Below, piece after piece: positions 10,104-19,721 of a stretch of DNA of 48,963 bases. A program made the position numbers and the translations under genes. The DNA is from Ktedonobacteraceae bacterium. GTDB lineage: Bacteria > Chloroflexota > Ktedonobacteria > Ktedonobacterales > Ktedonobacteraceae. Each line of letters opens with the position of its first letter. Within the stretch, counting starts at the first letter, position 1. The notes beneath the pieces are model-generated. The model saw nothing but the letters and a program-made list of their open reading frames with translations, made no database searches and was not told the origin of the DNA. The stretch is from the NCBI GenBank assembly GCA_019240835.1, contig JAFAXQ010000154.1, positions 1 through 48,963 on the forward strand, given 5' to 3'.

Positions 10104-10717
10104 ATCCCACTCCAGAATTTTTTATCCTCTTTCGACATCGTACTGTGCTTAACCGCCTCGGCAAAGCTTTGCTTGCGTGGCCCCTGCTGCTGTTGTTGCG
10201 CCGCATCACGCGTTTGGCGACGGTTCAGCGTCAAAGCGGGCTGGCTATTGTTGAGCAGATTGCTAAACTGCTCGACACTGACTTGGAAGAAGAGGGCAAG
10301 ATGATTAAGCTGGCGCTGACTCAAACTGATCAATTCTATCGCACCAGCCTCAAACTTGCTCCATACCTCAACGCTAAGCCGTAGAGCTCTGGCGGTTTCA
10401 ACTTTGCTCAGGTTGCGACTCTTGCGCAATTCGGCTAGGGTTGTGGCTTGTGGAGTCTGCATGGTCTGCTCTTGCGGGCTGAAAACGCGCTGCATAGCGG
10501 TCTGCAGGGCACGCTGCGTAAGAGGTAAGAGCGCTGCTTGTTCTTCTCCAGACGGAACAGTAGTAGCGTGATACGTAGCGATGAAGTCGATGAGTGCAGT
10601 CTGTTGCTCTGGATGGTCTCGCAGCAGTTTAAGTTGGGCCTGTGTATCGCCAGCCTCTTTTGCAGCCAGCCATGCCATCTTCAAGTGCTGTAATTCAGGA
10701 GTGTTTGTCTCTTGCAT
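10100..10717 (-). CDS. HTH (XRE-like) domain protein, encoded after sigma factor
   Basis: TLAELRKSRNLSKVETARALRLSVEVWSKFEAG HTH-like; ATG at 10717 with RBS-like AAGGTTGGAAGAG. Confidence 0.55.
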   Translation of the reverse strand: MQETNTPELQHLKMAWLAAKEAGDTQAQLKLLRDHPEQQTALIDFIATYHATTVPSGEEQAALLPLTQRALQTAMQRVFSPQEQTMQTPQATTLAELRKSRNLSKVETARALRLSVEVWSKFEAGAIELISLSQRQLNHLALFFQVSVEQFSNLLNNSQPALTLNRRQTRDAAQQQQQGPRKQSFAEAVKHSTMSKEDKKFWSGM

Positions 10718-10731
10718 CTCTTCCAACCTTT

Positions 10732-11502
10732 CTATCCTTGCTGTGATACTCCGCCTGTCATGGGCGCGTTTACGGGCGGGTTCATCATATATTGTTCTTG
10801 GGCGAGGCATTCACGTAGACGAGTGCGCGCACGCTCGTAGCGTAAGCGTACAGTGCGCTCAGTCTTCTTACAGACAGTGGCGATGTCATCCCATTTCATG
10901 CCTTCTACGCCGCGTAGGACCATAACCATGCGGTCCAAGGGGTCACGCAAGTAGAGCAGAATACGTCGGCTCTCCTCCTGTGCGTGCAAGTGTTCGTATT
11001 GATCGTATGCATCGGCTACGTCGGCTAGGGGGCCACTCTCATCATCAGGCAGGGTTGGACGCAGTGGCTCCACTAATGCACGTGGCACATGTTGTGGACG
11101 CCCCAGCGGACGCCCCTTTTCGTCGCGTCGATACTGCAATCCCTCCTGGCGTAGCACACGATTAAATTCATCAATACAAAGGCAGCGCAGATAGTACATA
11201 AAATTCTGCGTCATAAATACTTCTTGCGCATCCTGTACCTCGCGTAAGAGGTGCTCAGCCATATTCGCAATGGCGTCTTCACGCAGGTCAGGTCGATGGC
11301 GCAGCCCTTGCGTATGGCGCTGAAATATCGGAGCACAACGTTGTAGCAACACCTCCGCTAGGTATTGTACCCCACTCATCTCATGGCTTGCCTTGAGCGT
11401 ACGTATTGCCAACACAAGCTCGGTCTCGCTTATCTCGTAGCATCCCTCTGCTGTCCGACGCTGCAAGCGCTCAGCAAGTGTCGGATCACTCAGATCGATC
11501 AT
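10732..11502 (-). CDS. RNA polymerase sigma factor-like protein (sigma-70 family)
   Basis: C-terminal region-4-like MKWDDIATVCKKTERTVRLRYERARTRLRECLA; region-2-like FMYYLRCLCIDEFNRVLR. Confidence 0.7.
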   Translation of the reverse strand: MIDLSDPTLAERLQRRTAEGCYEISETELVLAIRTLKASHEMSGVQYLAEVLLQRCAPIFQRHTQGLRHRPDLREDAIANMAEHLLREVQDAQEVFMTQNFMYYLRCLCIDEFNRVLRQEGLQYRRDEKGRPLGRPQHVPRALVEPLRPTLPDDESGPLADVADAYDQYEHLHAQEESRRILLYLRDPLDRMVMVLRGVEGMKWDDIATVCKKTERTVRLRYERARTRLRECLAQEQYMMNPPVNAPMTGGVSQQG

Positions 11503-11669
11503 AAGTACCCCCCAAAAGTAGTACTACCTTCTGTGGTTCTCGCTTTCCTGTCTCCTCTATAGTATATTCTTTCTATCGTGGAAAAAGGTGGCAATGTGAA
11601 AGCGATAATATATATGAAAAAACTCTTTTAATTTACCCACATTGTCTAATTCTCAGGGGGAAAGCAGAC

Positions 11670-12761
11670 ATGCTTGAAGTCCTACCAAAAGTTGCGAAGA
11701 TGCAGGCGTCATATGCTCTGGGCAAACCGCTTGCAAACCCGCTCAACCTAACGATTAGTGTCAGCTACCGTTGTAATTCTCGCTGTAAAACGTGTAATGT
11801 CTGGCAACGCCCAAATGACGACTTTACCATCGAGGAATATGATAAGACATTTGCCTCCATCGGTCGTGATGCCTATTGGTTCACCTTCAGTGGTGGTGAG
11901 CCGACGTTGCGTAAGGATCTGCCAGAGATGGTCGAGGCTGCTTATCGGCACTGTCGCCCTGGCATTATCAATATTCCCACTAACGGCATTCAAGACAAGA
12001 TCATTCCGGGGCGCGTCGAGCGCGTCCTGCAGGCAGCTCCCACCTCTGACGTAATTGTCAATCTCTCGCTAGATGGCGTTGGCGAAAAGCATGATATCGT
12101 GCGTGGTGTGAAGGGCAACTTCGAGCGCGCCATGCGTACCTACGCTGGTCTCAAGGCGCTCAAAGAACGTTACAAGAACTTCACGCTTGGCGTCCACACC
12201 GTGATCTCAAACTTCAACGTTGGCGAGTTCGAGGATATCTATGCCTTCGTACGTGATGAACTGAAGCCCGATTCTTTCATCAGCGAGATTGCTGAGGAGC
12301 GCGTTGAACTTGATACCGTCGGTATGGGTATCACACCTCCTATCGAGAAGTACAAACCCGTTATCGACAAGCTGCAAGAAGGTATTCGCAACGCTGAGTT
12401 CAGCGGTGTCTCGCGCATCACCCAGTCCTTCCGTGACCGCTACTACGATCTGGTGAAGCGCACACTCGTCGAGAAGCGTCAGATTATCCCTTGCCTGGCA
12501 GGGATTGCTTCAGCGCAGATTGCTCCCAACGGTGATGTGTGGACCTGCTGTATCCGCGCCGAGTCTGTAGGCAATCTGCGCGAGCACAACTACGACTTCA
12601 GATCAACTTGGAATACAGTCAAGGCCAACGAACTGCGTCGCAGCATCAAAGCAGGGGAGTGCTACTGCCCACTAGCCAACGCAGCATACACCAACATGCT
12701 CTGCCATATACCGACGCTAAGCAGTGTAGCATTTGATGTGGCCAAGAGCGCAATAAACTAG
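11670..12761 (+). CDS. Radical SAM protein with C-terminal SPASM-like domain
   Basis: CNSRCKTC (CX3CX2C), FSGGEPTLRKDL, C-terminal CLAGIASAQIAPNGDVWTCC...CYCP. Confidence 0.93.
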   Translation: MLEVLPKVAKMQASYALGKPLANPLNLTISVSYRCNSRCKTCNVWQRPNDDFTIEEYDKTFASIGRDAYWFTFSGGEPTLRKDLPEMVEAAYRHCRPGIINIPTNGIQDKIIPGRVERVLQAAPTSDVIVNLSLDGVGEKHDIVRGVKGNFERAMRTYAGLKALKERYKNFTLGVHTVISNFNVGEFEDIYAFVRDELKPDSFISEIAEERVELDTVGMGITPPIEKYKPVIDKLQEGIRNAEFSGVSRITQSFRDRYYDLVKRTLVEKRQIIPCLAGIASAQIAPNGDVWTCCIRAESVGNLREHNYDFRSTWNTVKANELRRSIKAGECYCPLANAAYTNMLCHIPTLSSVAFDVAKSAIN

Positions 12762-12855
12762 TAAAAATGTCCTACTGCTATGGAGGGAGGTAGGTTCGCG
12801 TTCGTTACACGAAGTAGTCCCGCTGTAACAGCAGGATACTAGAGAGAGAACTCGC

Positions 12856-13542
12856 ATGCAAGGCACCGAGACTGACGCTCAGGAAAAAGACGAGCAGCCA
12901 AGGCGTATTCGCATCCTGCTTGTTGACGAACACGAAGTAGTACGCAAGGGTCTCTGTGCGATGCTCAAGGAAGAAGCCGATTTCGAGCTGGCCGGACAGG
13001 CCAGCTCTGGCGATGCGGCAGTGATACAGGCTATACAGTTGCAGCCAGATATTGTCCTACTCGGTATCTTCCTTGGAGCATCTGACGGTCTGGATGTAGC
13101 ACAACAGTTACAACGTGCCTGTCCTAGTGTACGCATCGTCATCTTCACGGCAGTGACAGAGGATGAGCATCTCATGCACGCTATGCGTATCGGTGTACAT
13201 GGCTATCTGCAAAAATCGCAGCCGCTTAATGATGTGCTAGCTGCTCTGCGTGCTGTCTACCAGGGGGAACGTGTTGTAAGTAACCCTCGTGCCATCTCTA
13301 AGGTGCTTAGCGAGTTTAGTCGCTTAACCAAGGAGCAACAGCGTCTCCGTTTGGGGCTTAGCGACCTGGAGATAGAGTTGGTACGGCTGGTCGCCGAGGG
13401 ATGTAGTAACAAAGAGATCGCCTCACGTCAATTCTGGAGCGAGGTCACGGTAAAGCGCAAGATGCAGGACATTTACCGCAAGTTGCAGGCGAGCGACCGC
13501 GCCCAGGCAGTAGCCGAGGCTATGCGCTTGGGCCTCATATAA
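12856..13542 (+). CDS. Response regulator, NarL/LuxR type, atypical receiver
   Basis: ILLVDEHEVVRKGL receiver, C-terminal LuxR HTH LSDLEIELVRLVAEGCSNKEIASRQFWSEVTVKRKMQDIYRKL. Confidence 0.9.
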   Translation: MQGTETDAQEKDEQPRRIRILLVDEHEVVRKGLCAMLKEEADFELAGQASSGDAAVIQAIQLQPDIVLLGIFLGASDGLDVAQQLQRACPSVRIVIFTAVTEDEHLMHAMRIGVHGYLQKSQPLNDVLAALRAVYQGERVVSNPRAISKVLSEFSRLTKEQQRLRLGLSDLEIELVRLVAEGCSNKEIASRQFWSEVTVKRKMQDIYRKLQASDRAQAVAEAMRLGLI

Positions 13543-13580
13543 CTTATCCATTTTATCTGCATTGCAAAGGAGGAAAAGTT

Positions 13581-13856
13581 GTGATCATATGTCCGCAGTG
13601 CGATACTGAGAACGAAGATGATGTCAAAAACTGCAAGAAATGCCGTGTGAATATGTACTGGGCATTTCAGCACTATGAAGAGCTAGCATCTCTACGTCAG
13701 GCAAATCAACTGTCGCCACGCCCTCAGTCGGCATCTTTCCTGCTGAATACCAGCAGCAGAATCGACGATGGCCCAACTGTAGGCTGGCTGCGCAACACCA
13801 TCAAGAAATTTGGTTTGAGAGAAGCCGGTAAAAGGGTATGTACCACTACTGAATAG
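13581..13856 (+). CDS. Small zinc-ribbon protein
   Basis: CPQCDTENEDDVKNCKKC; RBS AAAGGAGG. Confidence 0.6.
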   Translation: MIICPQCDTENEDDVKNCKKCRVNMYWAFQHYEELASLRQANQLSPRPQSASFLLNTSSRIDDGPTVGWLRNTIKKFGLREAGKRVCTTTE

Positions 13857-13890
13857 ATTGGCACGAGAAAAATGCCAATCTATCCAGTAG
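13846..13890. terminator. Bidirectional terminator-like palindrome
   Basis: CTACTGAATAGATTGGCA (13846-13863) / TGCCAATCTATCCAGTAG (13873-13890), one mismatch. Confidence 0.8.
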
Positions 13891-13893
13891 GGA

Positions 13894-14934
13894 TTACTTG
13901 TTTGCACCAGCAAGCGGGGCAAACTGACTAGCCTGGGTGACGGACGCTTGAGCCATGCCGCCGCTATTGAACCACTCCGCAGCTAGCTTGATTCCCTCGC
14001 GCAGGTCTACTTTTGGCTGATAACCTAGTTCCCTGCGTGCCTTCTCTACACTATGCATGTTATCAGAACCAAACATCATCGCTCCCAGTTGCGTCAATAT
14101 CGGTTTGCTGTGTGTCACACGGGCAACAATTTTCTCCGCAACAATGCTGCCGCAGTAAATCGGTAGATAGGGGAGATGGATGCTAGGACGATGGCCGCCG
14201 ACGGCATCTGCTATCGCATTGAACATTTCCAACGCTGTGAGAGGATGGTCATTCGTAATATTATAGATATTGCCAGCAGCATTCTCGTGATAGCCAGCCA
14301 GCATAAAGCCCTGAACTATGTCGGTCACATAGCAGAAGGGAAGGTGCTGGTTCCCACTGCCAAGGATATAGGCCTTGCCCTGTCTCGTTCTCTCTGCCAT
14401 ACGCCCGAAGTGCAAGCGATCTCCAGGTCCAAAGAAGGTGCCAGGACGTAAGATGACAGTTTCGGTATCGCTGCTAACCATCAGTTTCTGTATCATACGG
14501 TCTCCCTCAGCTTTTGTTATGCTGTAGGGGTCGGGATCGGGCCGTAACGGGTCTTTCTCCGTCAAATAGCGGCCATGCCCGAGACCGTAGACGGTATGCG
14601 AGCTGGTATGGACAAAGCGGCGCACACCAGCCTTCTGTGCTGCCTTATACAAATTGCTAGAACCGGTCACATTCACTAATCGGTAATCAGACAAGGGACG
14701 CCAGACACCCATCATTCCTGCCAGATGAAACACAAGTTCAACATCTTTCACAGCAGGCTCTAACGTGCTGGCATCGGTAATATCTCCTCGTACTACCTCC
14801 ACACCCTGTGCAACTAACCTATCAGCATCCTCGACAGGCAGCACAAGCGCACGAATCTCCTCGTTACGCTCTTGTAATTCCTTTATCAAGTGCCCACCGA
14901 GTAACCCGGTAGCACCACTAATTAGCACTTTCAT
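13894..14934 (-). CDS. NAD-dependent epimerase/dehydratase (extended SDR)
   Basis: MKVLISGATGLLGGHLIKEL Rossmann motif, YSITKAEGDRM (YxxxK). Confidence 0.92.
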   Translation of the reverse strand: MKVLISGATGLLGGHLIKELQERNEEIRALVLPVEDADRLVAQGVEVVRGDITDASTLEPAVKDVELVFHLAGMMGVWRPLSDYRLVNVTGSSNLYKAAQKAGVRRFVHTSSHTVYGLGHGRYLTEKDPLRPDPDPYSITKAEGDRMIQKLMVSSDTETVILRPGTFFGPGDRLHFGRMAERTRQGKAYILGSGNQHLPFCYVTDIVQGFMLAGYHENAAGNIYNITNDHPLTALEMFNAIADAVGGHRPSIHLPYLPIYCGSIVAEKIVARVTHSKPILTQLGAMMFGSDNMHSVEKARRELGYQPKVDLREGIKLAAEWFNSGGMAQASVTQASQFAPLAGANK

Positions 14935-15092
14935 TACAGTTCTCTCATTTCTCGCCTTAGAATGGCATACGGATGTACAATAAGATAAGAAGGCTATCTG
15001 CTCAACTAAAAATCTACTTGCCCTATTTCCTAACGAGTTAAAGAGATTATAAAAGAATTAGAGATCTTGAAGTACTATAGTAGGAGAGAACT

Positions 15093-15278
15093 ATGTCAGA
15101 CCAGGCACTAGAACAAGCATCAACACCTGACAGAGATAAGGTCACGCAGCAGCGGGCGAAGCCACGGTATCCAGATTGGCCCACTTCAGTGCCAGGGCCA
15201 CTTGCTACTCCGCCACCTCCAGGCCAACATCCCATCAATGCACTGCGCTCCGAACAGGTAGTTGAGAGAAGAGAATAG
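15093..15278 (+). CDS. Small proline-rich hypothetical protein (61 aa)
   Basis: ATG with AGGAGAG upstream, fills intergenic gap; no recognisable domain. Confidence 0.4.
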   Translation: MSDQALEQASTPDRDKVTQQRAKPRYPDWPTSVPGPLATPPPPGQHPINALRSEQVVERRE

Positions 15279-15280
15279 AC

Positions 15281-15793
15281 CTACTCCTCCACAATCGTCT
15301 TAAGCGCTGCCAGTTGTTCAGCGTGTTGTTTGTCATGCGTGGGTAATATATTTACCAGTTGGTAGAATTTGCATTGGTCTCCCCAGCGCTCACTTCTGAA
15401 GGGACGTTCCCACGCCTCAACAGGAAGAGCCGCTAGGTATTCAAAGATCTCCTCGCGTCGTGCAGCCATGCCAGCCAAAACGGCATCAAGCGACACGGGC
15501 GGCTCAGATGCACGAGTGAGATGAGGAGCAAGTTCGCCAAGGTCGGAGACAAGGGGATTGTCCTCGTCTTGTACGCGCCGCATCTGTTCAAGCGCCATAT
15601 CATCGGTAACATAGAGATGATGTGCAAGCTGTAGCGGTGACCACTCACTCCCCATAGGCTCTTGAGCCAATGCCTGTTTGCTGAATTTTGCCAATTGCCC
15701 CATAAACTCGATGCGAGCTGCCACCATCTTGGGCCGCACCTCCTCAAATGGGTTCTCTACAGCAGTCACGAGTTCCTCCAGACTATTCTTCAC
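15281..15793 (-). CDS. DinB-like family protein
   Basis: EWSPLQLAHHLYVTDD ... LVNILPTHDKQHAEQL, spaced His pattern of DinB-like four-helix proteins. Confidence 0.7.
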   Translation of the reverse strand: MKNSLEELVTAVENPFEEVRPKMVAARIEFMGQLAKFSKQALAQEPMGSEWSPLQLAHHLYVTDDMALEQMRRVQDEDNPLVSDLGELAPHLTRASEPPVSLDAVLAGMAARREEIFEYLAALPVEAWERPFRSERWGDQCKFYQLVNILPTHDKQHAEQLAALKTIVEE

Positions 15794-16772
15794 GTTTTAC
15801 CAGTCTGCTATATAAACGTTCAAGCTCATCGTGATTATTGAAGTGTAGGACTACTGTCCCCTTACCCCTGGTATCGCATTTGAGATCCACTTTCACCATA
15901 AGCGCGTCCCGAAACTGCGCCTCCAAGTCTTCTATCTCAGGAGAGCGGCGCAATTTGGGACTTATGCGCTCAAGAGCGGCATCAAGATCTTGGGCAGCTT
16001 TGATCTGTGTAGCAAGCTCTTCAGCTTGTCGTACGTTTAGACGCAGAGCAATAATCTTGCTCATAGCGGTCACCTGATCTTCTTCGCGTGTAATGCCAAT
16101 CAATGCGCGTGCATGGCCCTCGCTGAAATGTTCGGGCTGTTTTATTAACGCCTCGCGCACTTTGGCAGTAAGTTGCAGCAGGCGCAGCGAGTTCGCTATC
16201 GTCGAGCGATCTTTCCCCACCCTTTTCGCTATCAACTCCTGTGTCAGGCCAAACTCCTGCACTAAAGCTTGATAGGCCAGAGCCTCTTCGATAGGGTTGA
16301 GAGCGGCGCGCTGAATATTCTCGATCAGGGCTAATTCGAGCATCTGCTGTGCAGTGACTTCCTTGACTACCACGGGAACTTTGCTTAGACCAGCTAGGCG
16401 CGAAGCTCTCCAGCGTCGTTCGCCTGCGATGATCTGATAACATATGGCATTGGTGCTAGCTGCATTCGACTGCTCATTGTCGGCGAACCAGCCATTGGCC
16501 TCCCTTGTGCTCGTATCAGAACTACTCAGTGGTGTGACGACGATAGGCTGAATCAGCCCATGTTCTTTAATAGAAGCACTCAATTCCAGCAGTTTGGGAT
16601 CATCCTCGCTGAAAGCGCGTCGGGGCTGGCGCGGATTAGGAATGATGCTCTCAATTGCTACTTCAAGCGTCGTGGGGACTTCCGAGGCTTGTTGTGTTGA
16701 GGCCATGACCTCGGATGCACCAGAGATCAGAGCGTCGAGGCCACGTCCCAGGCCGAACTTTTGCTTAGCCAA
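15783..16772 (-). CDS. parB: ParB/Spo0J family partition protein
   Basis: [66 protein letters not shown]. Confidence 0.96.
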   Translation of the reverse strand: MAKQKFGLGRGLDALISGASEVMASTQQASEVPTTLEVAIESIIPNPRQPRRAFSEDDPKLLELSASIKEHGLIQPIVVTPLSSSDTSTREANGWFADNEQSNAASTNAICYQIIAGERRWRASRLAGLSKVPVVVKEVTAQQMLELALIENIQRAALNPIEEALAYQALVQEFGLTQELIAKRVGKDRSTIANSLRLLQLTAKVREALIKQPEHFSEGHARALIGITREEDQVTAMSKIIALRLNVRQAEELATQIKAAQDLDAALERISPKLRRSPEIEDLEAQFRDALMVKVDLKCDTRGKGTVVLHFNNHDELERLYSRLVKREE

Positions 16773-17535
16773 GAGCCATTACCTCCTCAGCGAATGCACG
16801 ATAGGCCAGTGCTCCTGGAGAAGTAGGCTCATAATCAAGTATCGCCAGTCCAAAGCTGGGAGCCTCGCTCAGGCGCACATTGCGGTGGATGATCGTCTGA
16901 AAGGTTTTTTCAGGAAAGTGCCTGCGTACTTCTTTTACAATGTCGCCAGCTAAGCGCGTGCGTGGATCAAACATAGTAAGGAGAACGCCTGCAATCTCTA
17001 AATCCGCGTTCAGCCTATTCTTGACGATAGTAACGGTATTGAGTAGTTGCGTCAGACCCTCCAGTGCCAGATACTCACACTGAATAGGAATAATCACACC
17101 ATTAGCAGCGACGAGAGCATTGATGGTGAGTAAGCCGAGGGAAGGAGGACAATCGATAATGATATAATCACAGCGCTTCCGAATCGGCTCCAATGCACGT
17201 TTCAATCTCTGCTCACGTGCTATTGCCCCTACCAGTTCCATCTCCGCACCTGCTAGGTCTACAGTGCAGGGTGCGATTACCAATTCACGATGGTGTGACG
17301 GGACGATCACATCAAAGATTGAAAGTTCATCATTATCTTGGACAAGCAAATTGTAAATAGTATACGGCTTTCTGTTCTTTGCTGCGCCAGTGCTGCTAGA
17401 GGTATTAGCCTGTGGGTCCATATCGACGAGCAACACCTTGCGCCCTGCTGCGGCTAGATACGTAGCCAGATTAATGGCAGTTGTCGTCTTGCCTACACCT
17501 CCTTTCTGGTTAGCGATTGCAAACACTCTTGACAC
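16765..17535 (-). CDS. parA: ParA/Soj family partition ATPase
   Basis: [24 protein letters not shown] deviant Walker A; overlaps parB. Confidence 0.97.
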   Translation of the reverse strand: MSRVFAIANQKGGVGKTTTAINLATYLAAAGRKVLLVDMDPQANTSSSTGAAKNRKPYTIYNLLVQDNDELSIFDVIVPSHHRELVIAPCTVDLAGAEMELVGAIAREQRLKRALEPIRKRCDYIIIDCPPSLGLLTINALVAANGVIIPIQCEYLALEGLTQLLNTVTIVKNRLNADLEIAGVLLTMFDPRTRLAGDIVKEVRRHFPEKTFQTIIHRNVRLSEAPSFGLAILDYEPTSPGALAYRAFAEEVMALG

Positions 17536-17700
17536 AGGTTGCTACCACGCCTTTCGTCTTACGATGTGTGATCCAATGTGACACCTATACGGCTCAGATT
17601 TCCTGCCACACTGCCATTGTAACAAATGTACGAGCCAGTTTCAATCCTCGGTGGTTTGTAGGGCACTGTCGCAAAGCCTGCGATTCGGTTTCTTCCCCGT

Positions 17701-18219
17701 TCACAGTGTAACGCGGTTTCCCCCTGCAGGCATAGTAAAACGCAAAAAGCCACCCCCCGCCAAGCGCGTGCATACAACGCAGAGCGTGAAGAGAGCAAAC
17801 AGCAACGCCATAGTCTTCAGTTCAGAGAAGCCGAAATCGACGAGGCTGAGATGATTGGCACCGAGCGTGAAGAGGCGCACAAGGACTGGACCATGTTGTA
17901 TACCGCCTAGCGAGCTCACGGGCAGACCAAGCGTGAGGCTCGCTACTAGGTCAATACTAAAACAGATCGCTGCCAGCCGTGGTCCGAGCAACCAGAAGCG
18001 CTTACTAAGTCGCTCGTGCTTTGTTGAGGCAATGCGGCGTGTTGCCCAAAAGGGTGCGATAAGGTACTGCAGTGCCAGAAAGAGCAAGGGAGCGGCAACG
18101 TAGGTCCAGTCGGGAAAAATGGCAGGATTGATCAAGGCACCGAGTCGTCCGAGCGTGTAGAGGATAACACCCTCTAGCACGCCACGACGATAACTCACTT
18201 TGTTGAACATGGATGACAA
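17701..18219 (-). CDS. Hypothetical membrane protein
   Basis: Multiple hydrophobic segments; no specific family recognised. Confidence 0.55.
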   Translation of the reverse strand: MSSMFNKVSYRRGVLEGVILYTLGRLGALINPAIFPDWTYVAAPLLFLALQYLIAPFWATRRIASTKHERLSKRFWLLGPRLAAICFSIDLVASLTLGLPVSSLGGIQHGPVLVRLFTLGANHLSLVDFGFSELKTMALLFALFTLCVVCTRLAGGGFLRFTMPAGGNRVTL

Positions 18220-18228
18220 CCCCTAGGG

Positions 18229-18465
18229 TTAGTGGCAACCGCAATCGCCACTGCCACAGGCGCAACCGCTCATCGACGGGGCAGTATCATCATATTCATA
18301 TGATCCATCATCCCCACTGCCATGAGCCAAGGCGAAGAGAGAAAGCAAGCGACGTACTTTTTCGCTATGGCACTTCATACAGACAACGTCATTAGCATGT
18401 CTATGACTAACAAGTAATTCGAACCTGGATTTGCAGTTAGAGCAGTAATACTCGTACAATGGCAT
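18229..18465 (-). CDS. FmdB-type zinc-ribbon protein
   Basis: MPLYEYYCSNCKSRFELLVSHRHANDVVCMKCHSEKVRRLLS. Confidence 0.88.
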   Translation of the reverse strand: MPLYEYYCSNCKSRFELLVSHRHANDVVCMKCHSEKVRRLLSLFALAHGSGDDGSYEYDDTAPSMSGCACGSGDCGCH

Positions 18466-18562
18466 AGTGGGTTACCTCCGGTCTATGAGAAACGCTACAT
18501 AATTATTGCATATTGTAGTGTCTGATTCGGATATCGTCAAGGGAGCATTATACAATCTTTAG

Positions 18563-18618
18563 GCCTTTGATAGCGAAATCTCGCGTTCTAGTGACCGCTT
18601 GCTTTCGCTATCAAAGGC
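18563..18618. terminator. Perfect 16-bp inverted repeat, terminator-like
   Basis: GCCTTTGATAGCGAAA (18563-18578) / TTTCGCTATCAAAGGC (18603-18618). Confidence 0.55.
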
Positions 18619-18687
18619 TTGTTCTTTAGCTTCGTGAGGGGAACGACAATCCTCACTGGATGGACTACCAGGGATGCCAGCATCCCT

Positions 18688-18909
18688 TTACCATCCTCTA
18701 CCCCCTCCGTCCCGAAGGCATTGGGAGCTACTTTGCGTCATGCGCTTGTCCATCTCGGCATAGCGTAGCCATGCCCCACCAGCACAAAAGGTTTGGCGTA
18801 TCTCGTAGAGTGCGGCATTGTACAAGTTTTTGGAGGCAAAGGAAGCTGCATCAATGGCGGCAAAACGGGGGTCACTGCGATTGATAACGTGCTGTTCTGT
18901 TAACTGCAT
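18688..18909 (-). pseudogene. Truncated TnpB (IS200/IS605 OrfB) N-terminal remnant
   Basis: MQLTEQHVINRSDPRFAAIDAASFASKNLYNAALYEIRQTFCAGGAWLRYAEMDKRM resembles TnpB N-termini; then diverges and stops. Confidence 0.65.
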
Positions 18910-18928
18910 GAGACTGCTTCCTTTCGTG

Positions 18929-19285
18929 CTAGAACCCGTAGGAACAGGCCGTCCATCCCCCAATGAAGCCACGTTGCCATTCTCGCTTGTCGACACCGGA
19001 CAGGGTAGCAGGAATGTACTGTCGAGTTAGATGAGCATACTCATAGCCGGTTAGGAAGAGGTATGCGCCCCATTCATCTTCCTCTTCCATCTGCGCATAG
19101 GCGCGGCGTGCGGCAAGATAGCCCTCGTGGAAGGTGGGCGAGACCTCAAAGTGGGACTTGCCCACACGCAGCGGAAGGTACGCACGAAGCTTGACAGAAG
19201 CAGGGGTGCTGTCCTGCTCATCAAGGGTTGTGCTGGCAGGACAAGGAAACGGGGTAGTGGCTGGAACGTGCATCTGATCTAACAT
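18929..19285 (-). CDS. Hypothetical protein (118 aa)
   Basis: ORF with plausible composition; no recognised family. Confidence 0.4.
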   Translation of the reverse strand: MLDQMHVPATTPFPCPASTTLDEQDSTPASVKLRAYLPLRVGKSHFEVSPTFHEGYLAARRAYAQMEEEDEWGAYLFLTGYEYAHLTRQYIPATLSGVDKREWQRGFIGGWTACSYGF

Positions 19286-19384
19286 GATGTTGCATCTCCT
19301 TTGTGCTTGACAGCTAGACCCTCAGGCAGGTATCATCCCGCGTGAGAGCCTAGGTCACGGTTAACTATGGCTAGACTCTTACGG

Positions 19385-19413
19385 CTAGCTCGCGTGTTCG
19401 AGACGCGAGCTAG
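19385..19413. repeat. Perfect 11-bp stem-loop
   Basis: CTAGCTCGCGT (19385-19395) - GTTCGAG - ACGCGAGCTAG (19403-19413). Confidence 0.6.
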
Positions 19414-19530
19414 GTTTTACGCTCTAAGAATAACGCACTACGAGCAATCATGACGACAAGGCTCTCTTGAGGAACGTGCAAGCAACTATGCGCCTAGCCG
19501 TTTCTCAAGTCCGATCAGTTCACCATCTCT

Positions 19531-19626
19531 AACTGTGTCTAGTGTGTGTACTGTGTACTATACATAGTACCTCAAAGATGTTGTTTTGTCAAGTATAAAG
19601 ACACAATACACACATTAGACACAGTT
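19531..19626. promoter_or_regulatory. Operator-like 26-bp inverted repeats upstream of HTH gene
   Basis: AACTGTGTCTAGTGTGTGTACTGTGT (19531-19556) / ACACAATACACACATTAGACACAGTT (19601-19626), 24 of 26 matched; third partial copy AACTGTGTCCATTGTGTTTT from 19646; GTACTAT-AC-ATAGTAC palindrome between. Confidence 0.7.
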
Positions 19627-19721
19627 AGGTACGTATGACAGGGAAAACTGTGTCCATTGTGTTTTGTATGTGAAAGTTTTATAATACAGGAGAGAAACAG
19701 AAATGAGGACAAGCAAAGACG

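Noticed and set aside
15783-17535. Plasmid-type partition locus marking an integrated plasmid
   Set aside because: parA/parB overlap is also the ordinary chromosomal arrangement and no replication gene is adjacent; I did not see a clear parS nearby.
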